From Lysobacter sp. HDW10 (GTDB taxonomy: Bacteria > Pseudomonadota > Gammaproteobacteria > Xanthomonadales > Xanthomonadaceae): DNA of 64,000 bases. The stretch spans positions 1,604,885-1,668,884 of the forward strand of contig NZ_CP049864.1 of NCBI RefSeq assembly GCF_011300685.1, read 5' to 3'. Position 1 is the stretch's first letter, and each line of letters starts with the position of its first letter. The notes under the pieces are model-generated. The model searched no databases. It worked only from the letters and a program-made list of their open reading frames with translations, and was not told where the DNA came from. Positions 8,967-16,848 of the stretch are shown here, piece by piece. The position numbers were made by a program, and so were the translations under genes.

Positions 8967-8985
8967 GCGTTTATTCTTCCTATAC
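8967..8985 (+). other. oriIS of ISCR2
   Basis: GCGTTTATTCTTCCTATAC, identical over 19 bases to 1635-1653. The truncated glmM reading frame on the other strand joins directly to it, which pins the element's end. Confidence 0.85.
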
Positions 8986-9230
8986 GTTGTCGGCAGCGGG
9001 CCAAAAAGGAATACGTCCATGCCCATCGAGGTGAAACCGGCTGTGAGCGCGGGTTCAAGCATATAGCCCGACAGGCGCGTATCCTTGCCGATCACGACAC
9101 GATGGCGGTGGTCACCGCGACGAAAGACACGGCCAGCCGCCATGCCGACGCGCAAGGCGGTTTCCGCCGTCATCGCGCCTTCGTTGGCTTTGCCACGAAT
9201 ACCGTCTGTGCCGAAATATTTGCGCACCAT
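8986..9230 (-). pseudogene. glmM: glmM remnant (phosphoglucosamine mutase N-terminus)
   Basis: Begins [18 protein letters not shown] and keeps the GlmM N-terminal sequence for about 80 residues to [11 protein letters not shown]. It then reads into ISCR2 oriIS (TYRKNK...). The active-site serine region and everything C-terminal are gone, so it is non-functional. It sits downstream of sul2 on the same strand, as glmM follows folP in many chromosomes, showing that sul2 was captured with part of its ancestral folP-glmM neighbourhood. Confidence 0.92.
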
Positions 9231-9316
9231 AAGGTCGATTATCCTGTCGTCGGGTCGCCCTCAAAGGGGACATGCCTGCTGAACCGCGAATATAGAGAAA
9301 TATCCCGAATGTGCAG

Positions 9317-10132
9317 TTAACGAATTCTTGCGGTTTCTTTCAGCGCCGCCAATACCGCCAGCCCGTCGCGCAAGGGGCGCGGCTCGTGTGTGCGGATGAA
9401 GTCAGCTCCACCTGCGGCGGCGGCAAGCTCTGCAGCGAGTGTCGCGGCCCCGACATCCCCCGGACCACGGCCTGTGAGCGCGCGCAGAAAGGATTTGCGC
9501 GAAACAGACAGAAGCACCGGCAAATCGAAGCGCAGCCGCAATTCATCGAACCGCGCCAGCACCGAGAGCGAGGTTTCGGGAGCAGCCCCCAGAAAAAACC
9601 CCATGCCGGGATCAAGGACAAGGCGGTTGCGTTTGATACCGGCACCCGTCAGCGCCGCGATGCGCGCGTCAAAGAACGCCGCAATGTGATCCATGATGTC
9701 GCCAGCGGGTGCCTCGCGCCGATCTGCCTGCCCGTCTTGCACCGAATGCATAACGACGAGTTTGGCAGATGATTTCGCCAATTGCGGATAGAACGCAGCG
9801 TCTGGAAAACCGCGAATATCATTGAGATAGGCCACACCACGCGACAAGGCATAGGCTTGCGTCGCGGGTTGATAACTGTCGAGCGAGACGGGAATGCCAT
9901 CTGCCTTGAGCGCGTCCAGCACCGGCGCGATACGCGCGATTTCTGTGTCGGACGAAACAGGCGCGGCGTCGGGATTGCTGGATGCCGGACCGAGGTCGAT
10001 CACATCTGCCCCCTCGGCCATCAGCTTACGCGCCTGCGCAATGGCTGCGTCTGGCGCCAGATACCGGCCTCCATCGGAGAAACTGTCCGAGGTTATGTTG
10101 ACGATGCCGAAAATGATGAGCGATTTATTCAT
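9317..10132 (-). CDS. sul2: Sul2, sulfonamide-resistant dihydropteroate synthase
   Basis: Replacement dihydropteroate synthase that joins p-aminobenzoate to the pterin pyrophosphate but does not accept sulfonamides, so folate synthesis continues in the presence of the drug. It is 271 residues, the standard Sul2 length, starting MNKSLIIFGIVNITSDSFSD with the pterin-binding signature, and it carries LDPGMGFFLG and SVSRKSFL further on. I recognise it as Sul2 along its whole length. It is followed by the glmM remnant and ISCR2. Its upstream region (10133-10440) is the conserved sul2 leader and holds the degenerate ISCR flank at 10347. Confidence 0.98.
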   Translation of the reverse strand: MNKSLIIFGIVNITSDSFSDGGRYLAPDAAIAQARKLMAEGADVIDLGPASSNPDAAPVSSDTEIARIAPVLDALKADGIPVSLDSYQPATQAYALSRGVAYLNDIRGFPDAAFYPQLAKSSAKLVVMHSVQDGQADRREAPAGDIMDHIAAFFDARIAALTGAGIKRNRLVLDPGMGFFLGAAPETSLSVLARFDELRLRFDLPVLLSVSRKSFLRALTGRGPGDVGAATLAAELAAAAGGADFIRTHEPRPLRDGLAVLAALKETARIR

Positions 10133-10546
10133 GGGGGCTTCTATAATAATAATAATCGAGCATGAGTCTCATACGGATGCTCGGGTCGAAAGGGAATCCC
10201 CAGGCGAGTAACCTGTTTGCGGTGATCCATTAGCTGCAGGAGCAGAAGAGCATACATCTGGAAGCAAAGCCAGGAAAGCGGCCTATGGAGCTGTGCGGCA
10301 GCGCTCAGTAGGCAATTTTTCAAAATATTGTTAAGCCTTTTCTGAGCATGGTATTTTTCATGGTATTACCAATTAGCAGGAAAATAAGCCATTGAATATA
10401 AAAGATAAAAATGTCTTGTTTACAATAGAGTGGGAGTGATCACGCATTGTTCCTGCGGGCATCGATGCGGTGGCTTGGTCTGAAGCGCAGTAAGGCTTAA
10501 GCGCGGCGGCGCGCCCAAATTCGCGGCCCCGTGTCTTGGCTTCGTG
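10133..10546. other. sul2 upstream region and right island junction
   Basis: This 414-base stretch has no gene. It holds a short ATA repeat just upstream of sul2 (about 10143-10156), the ISCR-flank copy B (10347-10439), and then about 100 bases of GC-richer sequence before the stop of the chromosomal lipoprotein gene. The matching to copy A stops at about 10440, so I place the island-chromosome junction there. Confidence 0.6.
10347..10439 (+). repeat. ISCR2 terIS-side sequence, copy B (degenerate)
   Basis: Carries the 17-base block CATGGTATTTTTCATGG (10347-10363) and the 25-base block at 10415-10439 (one mismatch to 7123-7147), in the same order and orientation as copy A. No transposase follows; chromosomal sequence begins at about 10440. 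It looks like the edge of a second, deleted ISCR copy. Confidence 0.65.
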
Positions 10547-11221
10547 TTACATCTCCGGAATTGCGTCAATTGCGGCCTGATCGCCCTTCGAATAATCATT
10601 TTGACTCTTAACGTTGCCAGATCGCGCATTCGCAGCGTTGCGTGCGTGTTGCGCCCGCAGTTCGGGATCGATGACGTCCATCTTGCGCGGCATCTCAGCA
10701 AACGCTTGCTCGCCAGGCATCAATTGGCAGTTCCTAGTGAGCGTGTTGACAGCATCGCCGGTGGTTGCCGTGACATCTTGAAGATTTACCGTAACGCCTA
10801 AGGTATCGCCAAGCGGATCGAGGCGACTGCATATTTCATTGAGGGTCGCGTAGCTTTTCAGTTCCGGTCCGCTCACGCGCACCAGCAAGTTTTGTGTATC
10901 GACCCATGCTGCACCGCGAACACCTTGCATCTGCAAAACGATGGATCGGGCTGCTTCCGGATCAACACGACGCGTGACATCTTGAAGTCGCATGGACTTC
11001 ATCATGTCCGAATGAAGTGCCGTGAACTGCTCCTGCACGACGGCCTGATTGCCGAGCGTTGCGGCCGCATTGATTGCCGCAATTCTCGCAGCCGTTTCGG
11101 CGGGATTGAGTGGCTGACCTGCACGCGTGGTTGGCGCGCCGACTTGTTCTTCGGGTGCGCAAGCAGACATCAGCGCCAACATTAAAGGGAGTCCGACAGC
11201 GCGGATTCCGACATGCTTCAT
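10547..11221 (-). CDS. Putative lipoprotein of unknown function
   Basis: From the ATG at 11221 the protein has 224 residues and opens with a lipoprotein signal peptide, MKHVGIRAVGLPLMLALMSAC, whose lipobox LMSA|C predicts lipidation at Cys21. In-frame starts further upstream (11266, 11260) would put an unusual basic extension before the signal, so I reject them. The mature part is Ala-rich and mostly helical, with a C-terminal tail rich in Asn, Ala and Gln and two further cysteines. I do not recognise a domain. It is the first chromosomal gene beside the resistance island, with the insertion about 100 bases beyond its stop codon. Confidence 0.7.
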   Translation of the reverse strand: MKHVGIRAVGLPLMLALMSACAPEEQVGAPTTRAGQPLNPAETAARIAAINAAATLGNQAVVQEQFTALHSDMMKSMRLQDVTRRVDPEAARSIVLQMQGVRGAAWVDTQNLLVRVSGPELKSYATLNEICSRLDPLGDTLGVTVNLQDVTATTGDAVNTLTRNCQLMPGEQAFAEMPRKMDVIDPELRAQHARNAANARSGNVKSQNDYSKGDQAAIDAIPEM

Positions 11222-11407
11222 TTTTGTGGCCGCTCGGGCGGCGCTCAATACTCGGTTCATCCGCATCCCCAATGCGATTGGCCTCTCAACAATGTCGAAT
11301 TTAGCAGGCCTGCACGTCTTTTCAATGGATTTTCTCTAGAGAATTTTGATCCCAAATCCTTTACATCATTGGTAGTACGCTTCGGTGATCACATTCGGAG
11401 ACCGTGC

Positions 11408-12301
11408 ATGTCTGTTGACCTCATCATTGACAAGCGCATTCACGACTTGGGCGGTGGCTTCCAAGTCGGTCGGCTGCTGCCATACCGCGCGCGTCGCATG
11501 GTGGGGCCGTTTGTGTTTTTTGATCACATGGGGCCGATGGATCTTGCGCCCGGGATTTCAAAATCCTTAGACGTACGACCGCACCCGCATATCGGTTTGA
11601 GCACCGTGACGTATCTCTACGACGGCGCCATGACCCATCGAGACAGTCTCGGATTCAAAATGGAAATTCGACCCGGTGAAGTCAATTGGATGACGGCAGG
11701 CAAGGGCATCACGCATAGCGAGCGCTTCGAGCGCGCACGACTCGAAGGCGCACACATGCATGGCATTCAAGCGTGGGTCGCTTTGCCTAATGAGGCCGAA
11801 GAAGTGGACCCGAGATTCACCCACCACGTGGGCCACGATTTGCCCACGTGGTCGGAAATGGGCGTCAAGGGCCGCTTGATTGCTGGGGAAATGGACGGGC
11901 TGAAGGCAGGGGTGCCAACGCACTCGCCCTTGTTCTATCAGCATTTGGAAATGATCCCAGGTGCAAAGCACACAGTATCAACGGCATATACAGAGCGGGC
12001 CCTCTATGTAGTGAGAGGACACCTCGACATCAACGGACTTGAACTGGAAGCTGGTCAAATGGCTGTGCTGAAAGCAGGGTCTCCGGTCGACATACGCGCG
12101 ATTGCGGAGTCCACCGTCATGGTGTTGGGTGGTGAGCCTGTGGGTGAGCGATTCCTGTTGTGGAACTTTGTTTCATCGTCCAAAGATAGATTGGCCCAAG
12201 CCGCAGAAGATTGGCGACAACAGCGTATGAAGTTGCCTGTTGGCGATGAACTCGAATTCATTCCATTGCCAGACAGCGCGATGCCACCAAGTAAAACTTG
12301 A
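11408..12301 (+). CDS. Pirin family protein (cupin)
   Basis: Bicupin protein of 297 residues. The N-terminal cupin has the metal-binding set of pirins: H59 and H61 (RPHPH), H103 and E105 (GITHSE). Bacterial pirins bind Fe or Mn, and some act as quercetin 2,3-dioxygenases or bind partner enzymes; which applies here cannot be read from the sequence. The C-terminal cupin begins at about residue 190. It starts ATG at 11408 and ends in TGA at 12301; the next gene (VOC family) begins 17 bases on, so the two are probably cotranscribed. Confidence 0.92.
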   Translation: MSVDLIIDKRIHDLGGGFQVGRLLPYRARRMVGPFVFFDHMGPMDLAPGISKSLDVRPHPHIGLSTVTYLYDGAMTHRDSLGFKMEIRPGEVNWMTAGKGITHSERFERARLEGAHMHGIQAWVALPNEAEEVDPRFTHHVGHDLPTWSEMGVKGRLIAGEMDGLKAGVPTHSPLFYQHLEMIPGAKHTVSTAYTERALYVVRGHLDINGLELEAGQMAVLKAGSPVDIRAIAESTVMVLGGEPVGERFLLWNFVSSSKDRLAQAAEDWRQQRMKLPVGDELEFIPLPDSAMPPSKT

Positions 12302-12318
12302 GATTCAAGGATTTCAAT

Positions 12319-12738
12319 ATGTCAGACATGATCTTCGTCAATTTGCCCGTCGCAAATCTCGAGCGCTCCAAAGCGTTCTACTCGGAACTTGGTTTTGAGA
12401 ACAACCCGGTATTCACAGATGAGACGGCCGCGTGCATGGTGCTGAACGACCACTTCGCCGTGATGCTAATTAGTCATCCGCGATGGGCTGAATTTACAAA
12501 ACGTCCAATTCCATCGAAGGATTCGAGTGAAGTGATGATTGCCATGCCGCGAGAGAATCGCGCGGCTGTCGATGCATTGCTTGACGTGGCCCAGAAGCTA
12601 GGCGGCACACCCGATGTCAATCCGACGCAAGATCTAGGGTTCATGTACAACCGGTCGTTCACAGATATTGACGGGCACATCTGGGAAGCATTTTGGATGG
12701 ACATGGAATCTTTCCCGGGAAACGAGAAGACCGGGTAG
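12319..12738 (+). CDS. VOC-family (glyoxalase/dioxygenase fold) protein
   Basis: Protein of 139 residues, starting MSDMIFVNLPVANLERSKAF at the ATG 12319 with AAGGA upstream; an in-frame upstream TTG is rejected. The layout is the single vicinal-oxygen-chelate module pair: an N-terminal LPVANLERSKAFYSELGF segment and a C-terminal DIDGHIWEAFWMD segment. Members are close to the extradiol-dioxygenase/lactoylglutathione-lyase-like group, often without a known substrate. The glyoxalase I glutathione-binding set is not clearly there, so I do not call it a glyoxalase I. Confidence 0.85.
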   Translation: MSDMIFVNLPVANLERSKAFYSELGFENNPVFTDETAACMVLNDHFAVMLISHPRWAEFTKRPIPSKDSSEVMIAMPRENRAAVDALLDVAQKLGGTPDVNPTQDLGFMYNRSFTDIDGHIWEAFWMDMESFPGNEKTG

Positions 12739-12756
12739 CGTTGGCAAGGAGGATGT

Positions 12757-12945
12757 ATGAAGCAGTCCGCGTATGCAAAGCTTGTGGGGTCGATTTTTGC
12801 GTTGTTGGCGTTGTTCCACATCTACCGACTAGTCGTTGGTCTACCGATGGACGTCGGTGGTTGGTCAATACCGAATTCAATGTCGATTCTCGGCTTAGTG
12901 CTTTCGGCTGGATTGAGCTGGCTCGGATTTAAGTCGAAACCTTAA
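12757..12945 (+). CDS. Small membrane protein, unknown function
   Basis: A 62-residue protein with two hydrophobic segments (about 8-27 and 42-58) separated by a short polar loop (GLPMDVGGWSIPN). A very strong Shine-Dalgarno sequence, AAGGAGG, lies 5 bases before the ATG, which supports a real gene despite its size. It follows the VOC gene by 18 bases. I do not recognise a family. Confidence 0.7.
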   Translation: MKQSAYAKLVGSIFALLALFHIYRLVVGLPMDVGGWSIPNSMSILGLVLSAGLSWLGFKSKP

Positions 12946-12994
12946 GCTGCTTCGCTGTCCGCAAAGCGTGCCGCGACACGCTACGCTTTACGGC

Positions 12995-13909
12995 ATGACA
13001 GAGGCTCCAGTTCGGGCGAAACACGCCAGTCGACTTCAACTACCGCAAGGTGAATGGGAGACGCTTCTATCTGGATTGTGCGCACGGTTTCCACAAATCT
13101 CTGAAGAGACGTGGCGCTCTCGGTTTGATCGGGGGTTAGTCACGGACGCCGAGGGTCGTGTGCTTTCACCGACTACGCCTTACAAGGTCGGGCTTGAGAT
13201 TCGGTATTTTCGTGAGGTTGAAGCCGAGCCGATCATTCCATTTACCGAATCGATCGTGTACCAGGACGAACACTTAGTTGTGGCAGACAAGCCACACTTC
13301 CTTCCAGTGATGCCAGCAGGACGATTTGTTCGAGAGACGCTTCTGACGCGATTGATAGAGAAGCTTGGCAATCCTGATTTGGTGCCCTTGCATCGTATTG
13401 ATCGCGAGACGGCGGGGTTGGTCATGTTCTCAGCCAACCCGCAAACGCGTGATGCTTATCAGGCGTTGTTTAGAAATCGAGAAATTGAGAAGCGTTACGA
13501 AGCGCTTGCGCCCGCTCTGCCGCACTTAACGTTTCCCATGGTGAGGCGAACCCGAATAGTGCAGGGTCATCCATTCTTTAGGATGCAAGAGGTTGAGGGT
13601 GAGCCAAACAGCGAGACGCGAATTGAAGTCTTGTCTATGGATGGAGAGATCTGGCGTTACGCATTGTTCCCGGTGACTGGGCGTAAGCATCAGTTGCGAG
13701 TGCAAATGGCGGGGTTGGGGGCGCCAATATTGAATGATCGCTCGTATGATGAACGACAGAAGTGTGATTTCGATGGGTATTCTCGGGCATTGAGATTGAG
13801 AGCGGATAGACTGAATTTTGTTGATCCCTTGACTGGTTCTATCAGGTCGTTTGTCGCTCACAGGGCTAGTGAAAATTGGAGTTCGGCGAATTGGCTAGGT
13901 TCGCGATAG
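12995..13909 (+). CDS. RluA-family pseudouridine synthase
   Basis: RNA pseudouridine synthase of 304 residues from the ATG at 12995; the in-frame GTG at 12968 lies in poor context. The catalytic aspartate is in HRIDRETAG (about residue 145). Other signatures are ADKPHFLPV and the C-terminal RKHQLRVQMAGLGAPILND, typical of RluA/RluC/TruC enzymes. The N-terminal part is not a clear S4 domain. The RNA target (tRNA or rRNA) cannot be read from the sequence. It ends about 60 bases before the restriction-modification methyltransferase. Confidence 0.9.
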   Translation: MTEAPVRAKHASRLQLPQGEWETLLSGLCARFPQISEETWRSRFDRGLVTDAEGRVLSPTTPYKVGLEIRYFREVEAEPIIPFTESIVYQDEHLVVADKPHFLPVMPAGRFVRETLLTRLIEKLGNPDLVPLHRIDRETAGLVMFSANPQTRDAYQALFRNREIEKRYEALAPALPHLTFPMVRRTRIVQGHPFFRMQEVEGEPNSETRIEVLSMDGEIWRYALFPVTGRKHQLRVQMAGLGAPILNDRSYDERQKCDFDGYSRALRLRADRLNFVDPLTGSIRSFVAHRASENWSSANWLGSR

Positions 13910-13969
13910 AGCTCTTTATGTTGAGTGACGATTGGGTAACAATTACGTTCCGAAAAGAGATTAAATGCT

Positions 13970-15166
13970 ATGCAATCAATTGGCCAAACTCTTCGTTCAG
14001 TTGAGCTTTTCACGGGGGCTGGGGGGCTGGCACTTGCTACTCATATGGCAGGTTTCCGGCATGAGCGGCTATTGGAATGGAACGACGATGCTTGTGAAAC
14101 TTTGAGACATAACGCAAAGCGACGTGCATTAAGTGGGTTAGGTGGCTGGTCGAACAAAGTCATCCAAAGTGACATTCGTGACATTCAATTTGGATCATTC
14201 TCGGGCGTTGATCTCGTCGCAGGGGGGCCACCTTGTCAGCCATTCTCTTTAGGTGGAAGACATGCAGGAATGGAAGATAAGCGGGATATGATTCCGCATT
14301 TTATTCGAGCGGTCCGTGAGACTGCGCCTCGTGCATTTATTATGGAGAACGTTAGAGGTCTAACGCGAGAAGCTTTTTCATCCTATTTCCAGTTCTCACT
14401 TCTTCAACTTTCATACCCCGAAATTGTCCGCAAAAAGGGTGAGTGTTGGAACACACATCTGGCACGTTTACATCAGCACCATACTTCGAGTCCTAGAAAG
14501 TCAGGCCTTAGCTATAGTGTAGTGCACCATGTACTGAATGCAGCAAATTTTGGCGTTCCTCAGTCTCGCGAGAGAGTATTCATCGTCGGATTTAGATCTG
14601 ATATTGATGCGCACTGGAGCTTTCCCGAACCAACGCATTCTCAGAATCAGCTTCTTTTTGATCAAATTGTGTCCGGAGACTACTGGCGCAGAATCGGGTT
14701 GCGAAAAAGAGTTGTCGCGCAAATCTCCGCTTCGCGATTGAATGTGATCAAACGGGATGCTGGGATATTTAAGCCTTGGCGCACCGTGCGCGAAGCTATT
14801 GCTGATCTTCCGAAACCCTTCACGAATAGGGATGATGACGGAACGTACTTCAATCATCGTCTACAAAATGGCGCGCGACCATATGCGGGCCATACGGGGA
14901 GCCCAATCGATGGTCCCAGCAAGACTCTAAAGGCAGGCGCGCATGGCGTACCGGGCGGTGAAAACATGATTGCTTTTCCAGATGGATCCTATCGCTACTT
15001 CACTGTGCGAGAGGCTGGTCGCATACAAACGTTTCCAGACACTTGGCATTTTGAAGGCGCATGGTCAGAGGCGATGCGGCAGCTCGGAAACGCTGTGCCA
15101 GTCGAATTGGCGATGGTTGTTGCCAAAAGCGTGGCAAAAACATTGAGAGCCGAGGCGAAAAATTAA
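13970..15166 (+). CDS. Type II DNA (cytosine-5) methyltransferase, Eco29kI-like
   Basis: Modification enzyme of a type II system: it methylates the C5 position of cytosine in the site cut by its partner. It is 398 residues with the ordered m5C motifs: motif I LFTGAGGLALA (about 13-24), motif IV GGPPCQPFS with catalytic Cys89, motif VI MENV (125-128), motif VIII QSRERVF (about 195-201), and motif X QLGNAVPV near the C-terminus. The target-recognition region lies between VIII and IX (about 200-320). The stop and the next start share bases (TAATG). The low GC against the flanking chromosome suggests acquisition by transfer. CCGCGG is the expected target only by analogy to Eco29kI. Confidence 0.95.
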   Translation: MQSIGQTLRSVELFTGAGGLALATHMAGFRHERLLEWNDDACETLRHNAKRRALSGLGGWSNKVIQSDIRDIQFGSFSGVDLVAGGPPCQPFSLGGRHAGMEDKRDMIPHFIRAVRETAPRAFIMENVRGLTREAFSSYFQFSLLQLSYPEIVRKKGECWNTHLARLHQHHTSSPRKSGLSYSVVHHVLNAANFGVPQSRERVFIVGFRSDIDAHWSFPEPTHSQNQLLFDQIVSGDYWRRIGLRKRVVAQISASRLNVIKRDAGIFKPWRTVREAIADLPKPFTNRDDDGTYFNHRLQNGARPYAGHTGSPIDGPSKTLKAGAHGVPGGENMIAFPDGSYRYFTVREAGRIQTFPDTWHFEGAWSEAMRQLGNAVPVELAMVVAKSVAKTLRAEAKN

Positions 15167-15903
15167 TGCACGCAATTTACAGTTTTGACTTTCTCAATAC
15201 TGTCTCGGAGCAATTGAGCAAGGAGCTGGAATCGTTATCTGTTTCGCGCCTGGAGTATTCGAGCATTGCGCAATTGGAGTGCTTTCAAACAGAGAATCGC
15301 TCGAAACAGGGTGTATACCTCTTGCATCTATGTGGAGATCCTGTCTACCTTGGAAAGGCAGTCAACATTAAAGAAAGACTATTGCAACACCTGATAAAAC
15401 TTTCGGGTCGCAGAAATATAAATCTCTTGGATGTCGGCTATAAGGCGTTGCTTTTGGATAAGAGCATGAGCACAGCGGCAAACGAAACGGTGCTTCTCGG
15501 TTTCTTTCAACAGAAGTATCCCGAAATGTGGAACAACAAGGGCTTCGGTCCAAAGGACCCTGGCAGGCAGCGTGACAACACCAATCCCGGCTTTTTCGAC
15601 GTGCATTACCCTATCGAAGAAAACTACGTGATCTCCGTCGCTGTATCAAAAATGAGCATTTCAGATCTTTTCAGAACGATGAAAGCTAGTCTGCCATATG
15701 TCTTTAGATACAACCTTGAGGATAAGGGTGGCGCAGAAGTTGATGTTTCAAGCGTGCGGCCTGTAGCTCGTGAACTACTTCAATTGGCTATTGACGCATT
15801 GGGGCCGGGATGGAAGGGTGTAGTTTTGGCGTATGGAATGATCGCATATCGGACGAACCAAGAATATGAGTTCGGCGAAGAGCTTTTGCCTCGTATTAAG
15901 TAA
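15166..15903 (+). CDS. Eco29kI-like GIY-YIG restriction endonuclease
   Basis: Restriction partner of the methyltransferase, 245 residues. GIY-YIG nuclease signatures are visible: G49-V-Y51, Y61-L-G, then R71 and H75 (ERLLQH), E107 in NETVLL and N123/N124 (MWNNKG), matching in order the Tyr, Tyr, Arg, His, Glu, Asn catalytic set described for R.Eco29kI (established). The real start is the ATG at 15166, overlapping the methyltransferase stop; an open frame reaches further upstream only because the methyltransferase end is open in this frame. It is AT-rich compared with its neighbours. No controller (C) protein is present, so the order methyltransferase then nuclease may supply the needed delay. 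Confidence 0.9.
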   Translation: MHAIYSFDFLNTVSEQLSKELESLSVSRLEYSSIAQLECFQTENRSKQGVYLLHLCGDPVYLGKAVNIKERLLQHLIKLSGRRNINLLDVGYKALLLDKSMSTAANETVLLGFFQQKYPEMWNNKGFGPKDPGRQRDNTNPGFFDVHYPIEENYVISVAVSKMSISDLFRTMKASLPYVFRYNLEDKGGAEVDVSSVRPVARELLQLAIDALGPGWKGVVLAYGMIAYRTNQEYEFGEELLPRIK

Positions 15904-16848
15904 ATGCATGCGCGTTTGATGCCTTTTTGTAACTTTTCGTTAGCCAGTGAAATTCGCAACAACGATAGTGATGAAAATTTGCCTCGATTAAGAGATTGCC
16001 AATTGAGTGGATATCAAGCCTGAGAAAGTTGACGTAGGTCAGATGCGGCTTGCTTTAATCGTTGTCAAACATTCAACTCGCAGTATTGAGCATGCACATA
16101 TTGCAAGGCTTCAGTACTTTTATTCGTCATTTTCTCTTCGCTGAGACTAACTTGTGTGACAGCTTCTTGCGCAGAAGTAGCAGCCATTGATTCTTGAAGT
16201 TGGGTAACGATGCTTTGCCTCGGCAACTGCGCCGTGGCAGCTGGAATGCCAACCCAAGTCAATTCTGTGGGAGACGGCCGGCATAAATGCACAGCCAGTT
16301 GTCGAGTTATGTACTTCGTGGTCGCCGTTTGGTTGTGGATTTGAATTGAGAACAAAGGTTGGCATTGCGTTGCTCCGTGAGGGGAAAAGACGTGTGTCGC
16401 GATCTCTTAATTTCAGATTGCCGTTTCCAAGTCTCAAGGACTGCGACTATCACAGCGAAACATGAAACAGTGTTTACATGGGGCAAAGTAACGGAAACGA
16501 TGCCAATCGCACGACGCAAGGCATCTTGCGCGCGCCCCACAAGAATTGACGCATTTATTGAGTGAGATGAATCACGCCGCGCTATGCACCGCCATATGCA
16601 TTTATGCCGCACGTTAGCGTGCTGGTGAACTAAAGTGCATGCCTTTGCGAGACGGAGGAGCAGGATCACCCGACAGTACCCGACTTTGCCAAGGAATTGT
16701 TTTCGGCTGGCAACTCTGCGCCCGATGGTAGACCGAAGGACGATGAGTCGTCACGCGGGGGGCGGCGATGGCATGTGTACGTGTCTTAGGGGGCTTGATC
16801 TTGAGCCCCAAATTAGGGTGTTGCTTCAAAGTGACCTTTTTTTGATAG
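15904..16848. other. Gene-poor stretch inside the defence patch
   Basis: About 945 bases without a gene I can support. Several open frames of 70-120 codons exist on the minus strand (16065-16355, 16147-16437, 16307-16669). They overlap each other, have unlikely composition, no good ribosome-binding site and no recognised domain. No tRNA, inverted repeat pair or IS end was found. It may hold remnants of lost cargo between the restriction-modification pair and the OLD gene. Confidence 0.5.

Larger units (their letters stand above)
7141..8985 (+). mobile_element. ISCR2 (complete), IS91-like rolling-circle element
   Basis: An intact transposase gene with a 5' leader and the oriIS end. The right limit is fixed by the oriIS string ending at 8985, where glmM sequence starts; the left limit is approximate and taken from the reported ISCR2 size of about 1.85 kb. 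ISCR2 next to a glmM remnant and sul2 is the classic arrangement (established knowledge). The intact transposase means the element could still be active and could mobilise whatever lies beyond its terIS side, here the resolvase, LysR, tet(G) and floR. Confidence 0.85.

Noticed and set aside
10143-10156. ATA trinucleotide repeat upstream of sul2 as a phase-variable switch
   Set aside because: It is a short repeat of about five units upstream of the start in a region I know as standard sul2 leader; nothing suggests length-dependent control.
1-10440. Class 1 integron remnants around floR/tet(G), as in SGI1
   Set aside because: No integrase, qacE or sul1 sequence, attC or attI site was seen in the window; the surrounding elements are ISCR type only.
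16065-16669. Three minus-strand open frames of 96-120 codons in the gap between the endonuclease and OLD genes
   Set aside because: They overlap one another in different frames, lack ribosome-binding sites and any recognised domain, and their residue make-up is not protein-like. I could not pick one as a real gene.
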